The translations under genes and the position numbers were made by a program. DNA of 6,676 nucleotides from JAEZKC01 sp046538945 (GTDB taxonomy: Bacteria; Fibrobacterota; Chitinivibrionia; Chitinivibrionales; Chitinispirillaceae), in the NCBI GenBank assembly GCA_046538945.1, contig JBKHHW010000173.1:1-6676 (forward strand), written 5' to 3'. This document shows, one piece after another, positions 5,458 through 6,676 of the stretch; position 1 is the first letter of the stretch, and every line of letters begins with the position of its first letter. The notes under the pieces were generated by a model that was not told the DNA's origin, searched no databases, and saw only the letters and a list, made by a program, of their open reading frames with translations.

Positions 5458-6624
5458 ATGAAAAACCGATTTCTACCGAAAACACTGATTTTCCCGGCAG
5501 CCGCAGTAATCAGCGCGATTCTCCTGTCCTTCCTGCTCCATTCATTTCTGCGTCCGTTGAGGAGTGTTTCTCTCACGGTGTATCCCGACAGAACTGTTGA
5601 CACCTCACCTATTGAAGACAGCTATGAGGGTGGTAATTCAAAAGTACTCCAGTTCAAACAGGACAGCGTTCTGTCTTTTTCCTATACTCTTAAAAGCGGG
5701 TTCAAATACCCCTACGCCGGAGCCAATCTCAAGTTGGGCCCATGTGACACCTGCGGCATCGACTTCTCCCCCTTCGACAGCATCGCGCTCACCATTTCAT
5801 CACCGACCGATGATGCAATCAGAGTATTTTTAAAAGGTTATGACAGAAAACTGTATTCAAACTCGGATCCCACCTCCTACATCTACAGGGAAATTGAATA
5901 CGTCCCCAGTTCCGACACAGCAACCAGGACTTTCGCTCTTGAGGATTTCTCCTACCCTACCTGGTGGAAAATAAACAGATCTGTAGATACTGAACTTCCC
6001 CATTCACTCAAAAAAGTCAGTTTTATCGAGCTGTTCAGCGGATTTTCCCGCTCGAACAGGGACACAGTAGATGTGACTCTGTCCAAAATAGAGCTCAGAG
6101 GTGAAAACCGGAAAATCAGTTTGTTCTTGATCTTGGGATTCATGATTTTCTGGAGTATTCCGGTCGCGATAATCTGTATGATTCTAATAAAGGGTATCAG
6201 AAGAAAACTGCAGCATAAACATAACCGCTTGAAAATGCTTCAGAAAAGCAAAAGAGTGGACATTCATGACCCCGCTTCCGACCCCGGCTCGCGCATTCTG
6301 GAATACATTGCAGCTCATTTCACCGACCCTGAACTTGACCTTACATCAGTAGCTCACGGGGCGGGAGTCGCCAGAAACAGAGTGACAGAGGAGATCCGCA
6401 AGCAGCTGAACACCACTTTTAAAGGATATCTCAACGACTTGCGACTTCATGAGGCTGCCCGCCTGCTGAAGGAAAGTTCACGCCAGATCACCGAAATCGC
6501 CCTCGCAGTCGGTTTCAACAACGTAAGCCACTTCAACCGCCTGTTCAAAGAACAATTCAAGGTATCCCCCAGAAAGTACCGTACTTCTGAAACCCTGACC
6601 GGTAAAGAGACTGCTGAAACATGA
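5458..6624 (+). CDS. Membrane-anchored AraC-family transcriptional regulator (388 aa)
   Basis: Predicted one-protein sensor and regulator. Residues about 9-31 form a hydrophobic segment (FPAAAVISAILLSFLLHSFL) after a basic N-terminus. About 35-218 should lie outside the cytoplasm: strand-rich, with a C96-x-x-C99 pair, FDSIALTISS (106-115), IRVFLKGYD (121-129) and YPTWW (166-170), features that recall galactose-binding-like beta-sandwiches such as carbohydrate-binding or CIA30-type domains (inference). A second membrane segment spans about 220-245, followed by a basic linker. The C-terminal AraC domain (about 277-375) has two helix-turn-helix units: LTSVAHGAGVARNRVTEEIR (295-314), then ITEIALAVGFNNVSHFNRLF (344-363) ending in the family signature SPRKYR (370-375). 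The second unit is the better conserved. ATG at 5458 lacks a clear Shine-Dalgarno; an in-frame upstream extension is blocked by a nearby stop. Ligand and target genes are unknown; the adjacent lyase is a candidate target only by position. Confidence 0.92.
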   Translation: MKNRFLPKTLIFPAAAVISAILLSFLLHSFLRPLRSVSLTVYPDRTVDTSPIEDSYEGGNSKVLQFKQDSVLSFSYTLKSGFKYPYAGANLKLGPCDTCGIDFSPFDSIALTISSPTDDAIRVFLKGYDRKLYSNSDPTSYIYREIEYVPSSDTATRTFALEDFSYPTWWKINRSVDTELPHSLKKVSFIELFSGFSRSNRDTVDVTLSKIELRGENRKISLFLILGFMIFWSIPVAIICMILIKGIRRKLQHKHNRLKMLQKSKRVDIHDPASDPGSRILEYIAAHFTDPELDLTSVAHGAGVARNRVTEEIRKQLNTTFKGYLNDLRLHEAARLLKESSRQITEIALAVGFNNVSHFNRLFKEQFKVSPRKYRTSETLTGKETAET

Positions 6625-6676
6625 AGGAAGGCTTTTCGGTTTTTTCTGATGGCTTCTGCTAAAGAAAACCCCGCCC

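Noticed and set aside
6649..6676. Possible start of a further gene (ATG GCT TCT GCT AAA GAA ..., open to the window end)
   Set aside because: Only nine codons are visible and the nearest purine-rich ribosome-binding candidate is about 18 nt upstream, too far to support the start.

Overview
The window carries five protein-coding genes in two blocks that point away from each other. Three lie on the minus strand (read right to left): a transposase-like gene of the REP-associated tyrosine transposase type (RAYT), the NAD+-dependent DNA ligase gene ligA, and a small antitoxin-like gene. Two lie on the plus strand: a PLP-dependent beta-eliminating lyase of the tryptophanase/tyrosine phenol-lyase family, and a membrane-anchored AraC-type regulator. 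Base composition looks close to balanced by eye. LigA shows this is a bacterium. Its TTAGTLK variant of the nucleotidyl-transfer motif, the weak Shine-Dalgarno sequences, the lyase (a family common in anaerobes) and the two-pass membrane AraC protein suggest an anaerobe, perhaps of the Fibrobacterota/Bacteroidota side of the tree. That placement is a guess; no rRNA or other marker is present.

Layout: 9-215 (-) small Rv0078B-like protein whose expected toxin partner would lie beyond the left edge; 296-2281 (-) ligA, intact, with every expected domain; 2282-2623 a 342-bp gap holding a 34-bp perfect palindrome and a run of nine G; 2624-3577 (-) RAYT-like protein, apparently full length but with the metal-binding HUH motif reduced to R-Y-H and no recognisable catalytic tyrosine; 3578-3806 the divergent intergenic region with a second related palindrome and a probable promoter; 3807-5255 (+) lyase; 5283-5305 likely terminator; 5392-5420 probable promoter; 5458-6624 (+) regulator; 6625-6676 nothing assignable.

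The most interesting unit is 2382-3707. Two hairpin-forming repeats sharing a 15/16-nt core, in opposite orientations and with paired base changes that keep the stem, bracket the transposase-like gene. This is the arrangement of a REP/RAYT system, but the protein appears to have lost the residues needed for the usual chemistry. The second point of interest is the lyase. Its ring-binding residues match tyrosine phenol-lyase (Thr and Arg) rather than tryptophanase (Asp and Val), while two other conserved active-site positions (Arg217 and His343 of the Citrobacter enzyme) are both Leu. The regulator next to it combines two membrane segments, a roughly 185-residue exported domain and a C-terminal AraC DNA-binding domain. 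Whether it controls the lyase cannot be told from sequence, since each gene seems to have its own promoter.
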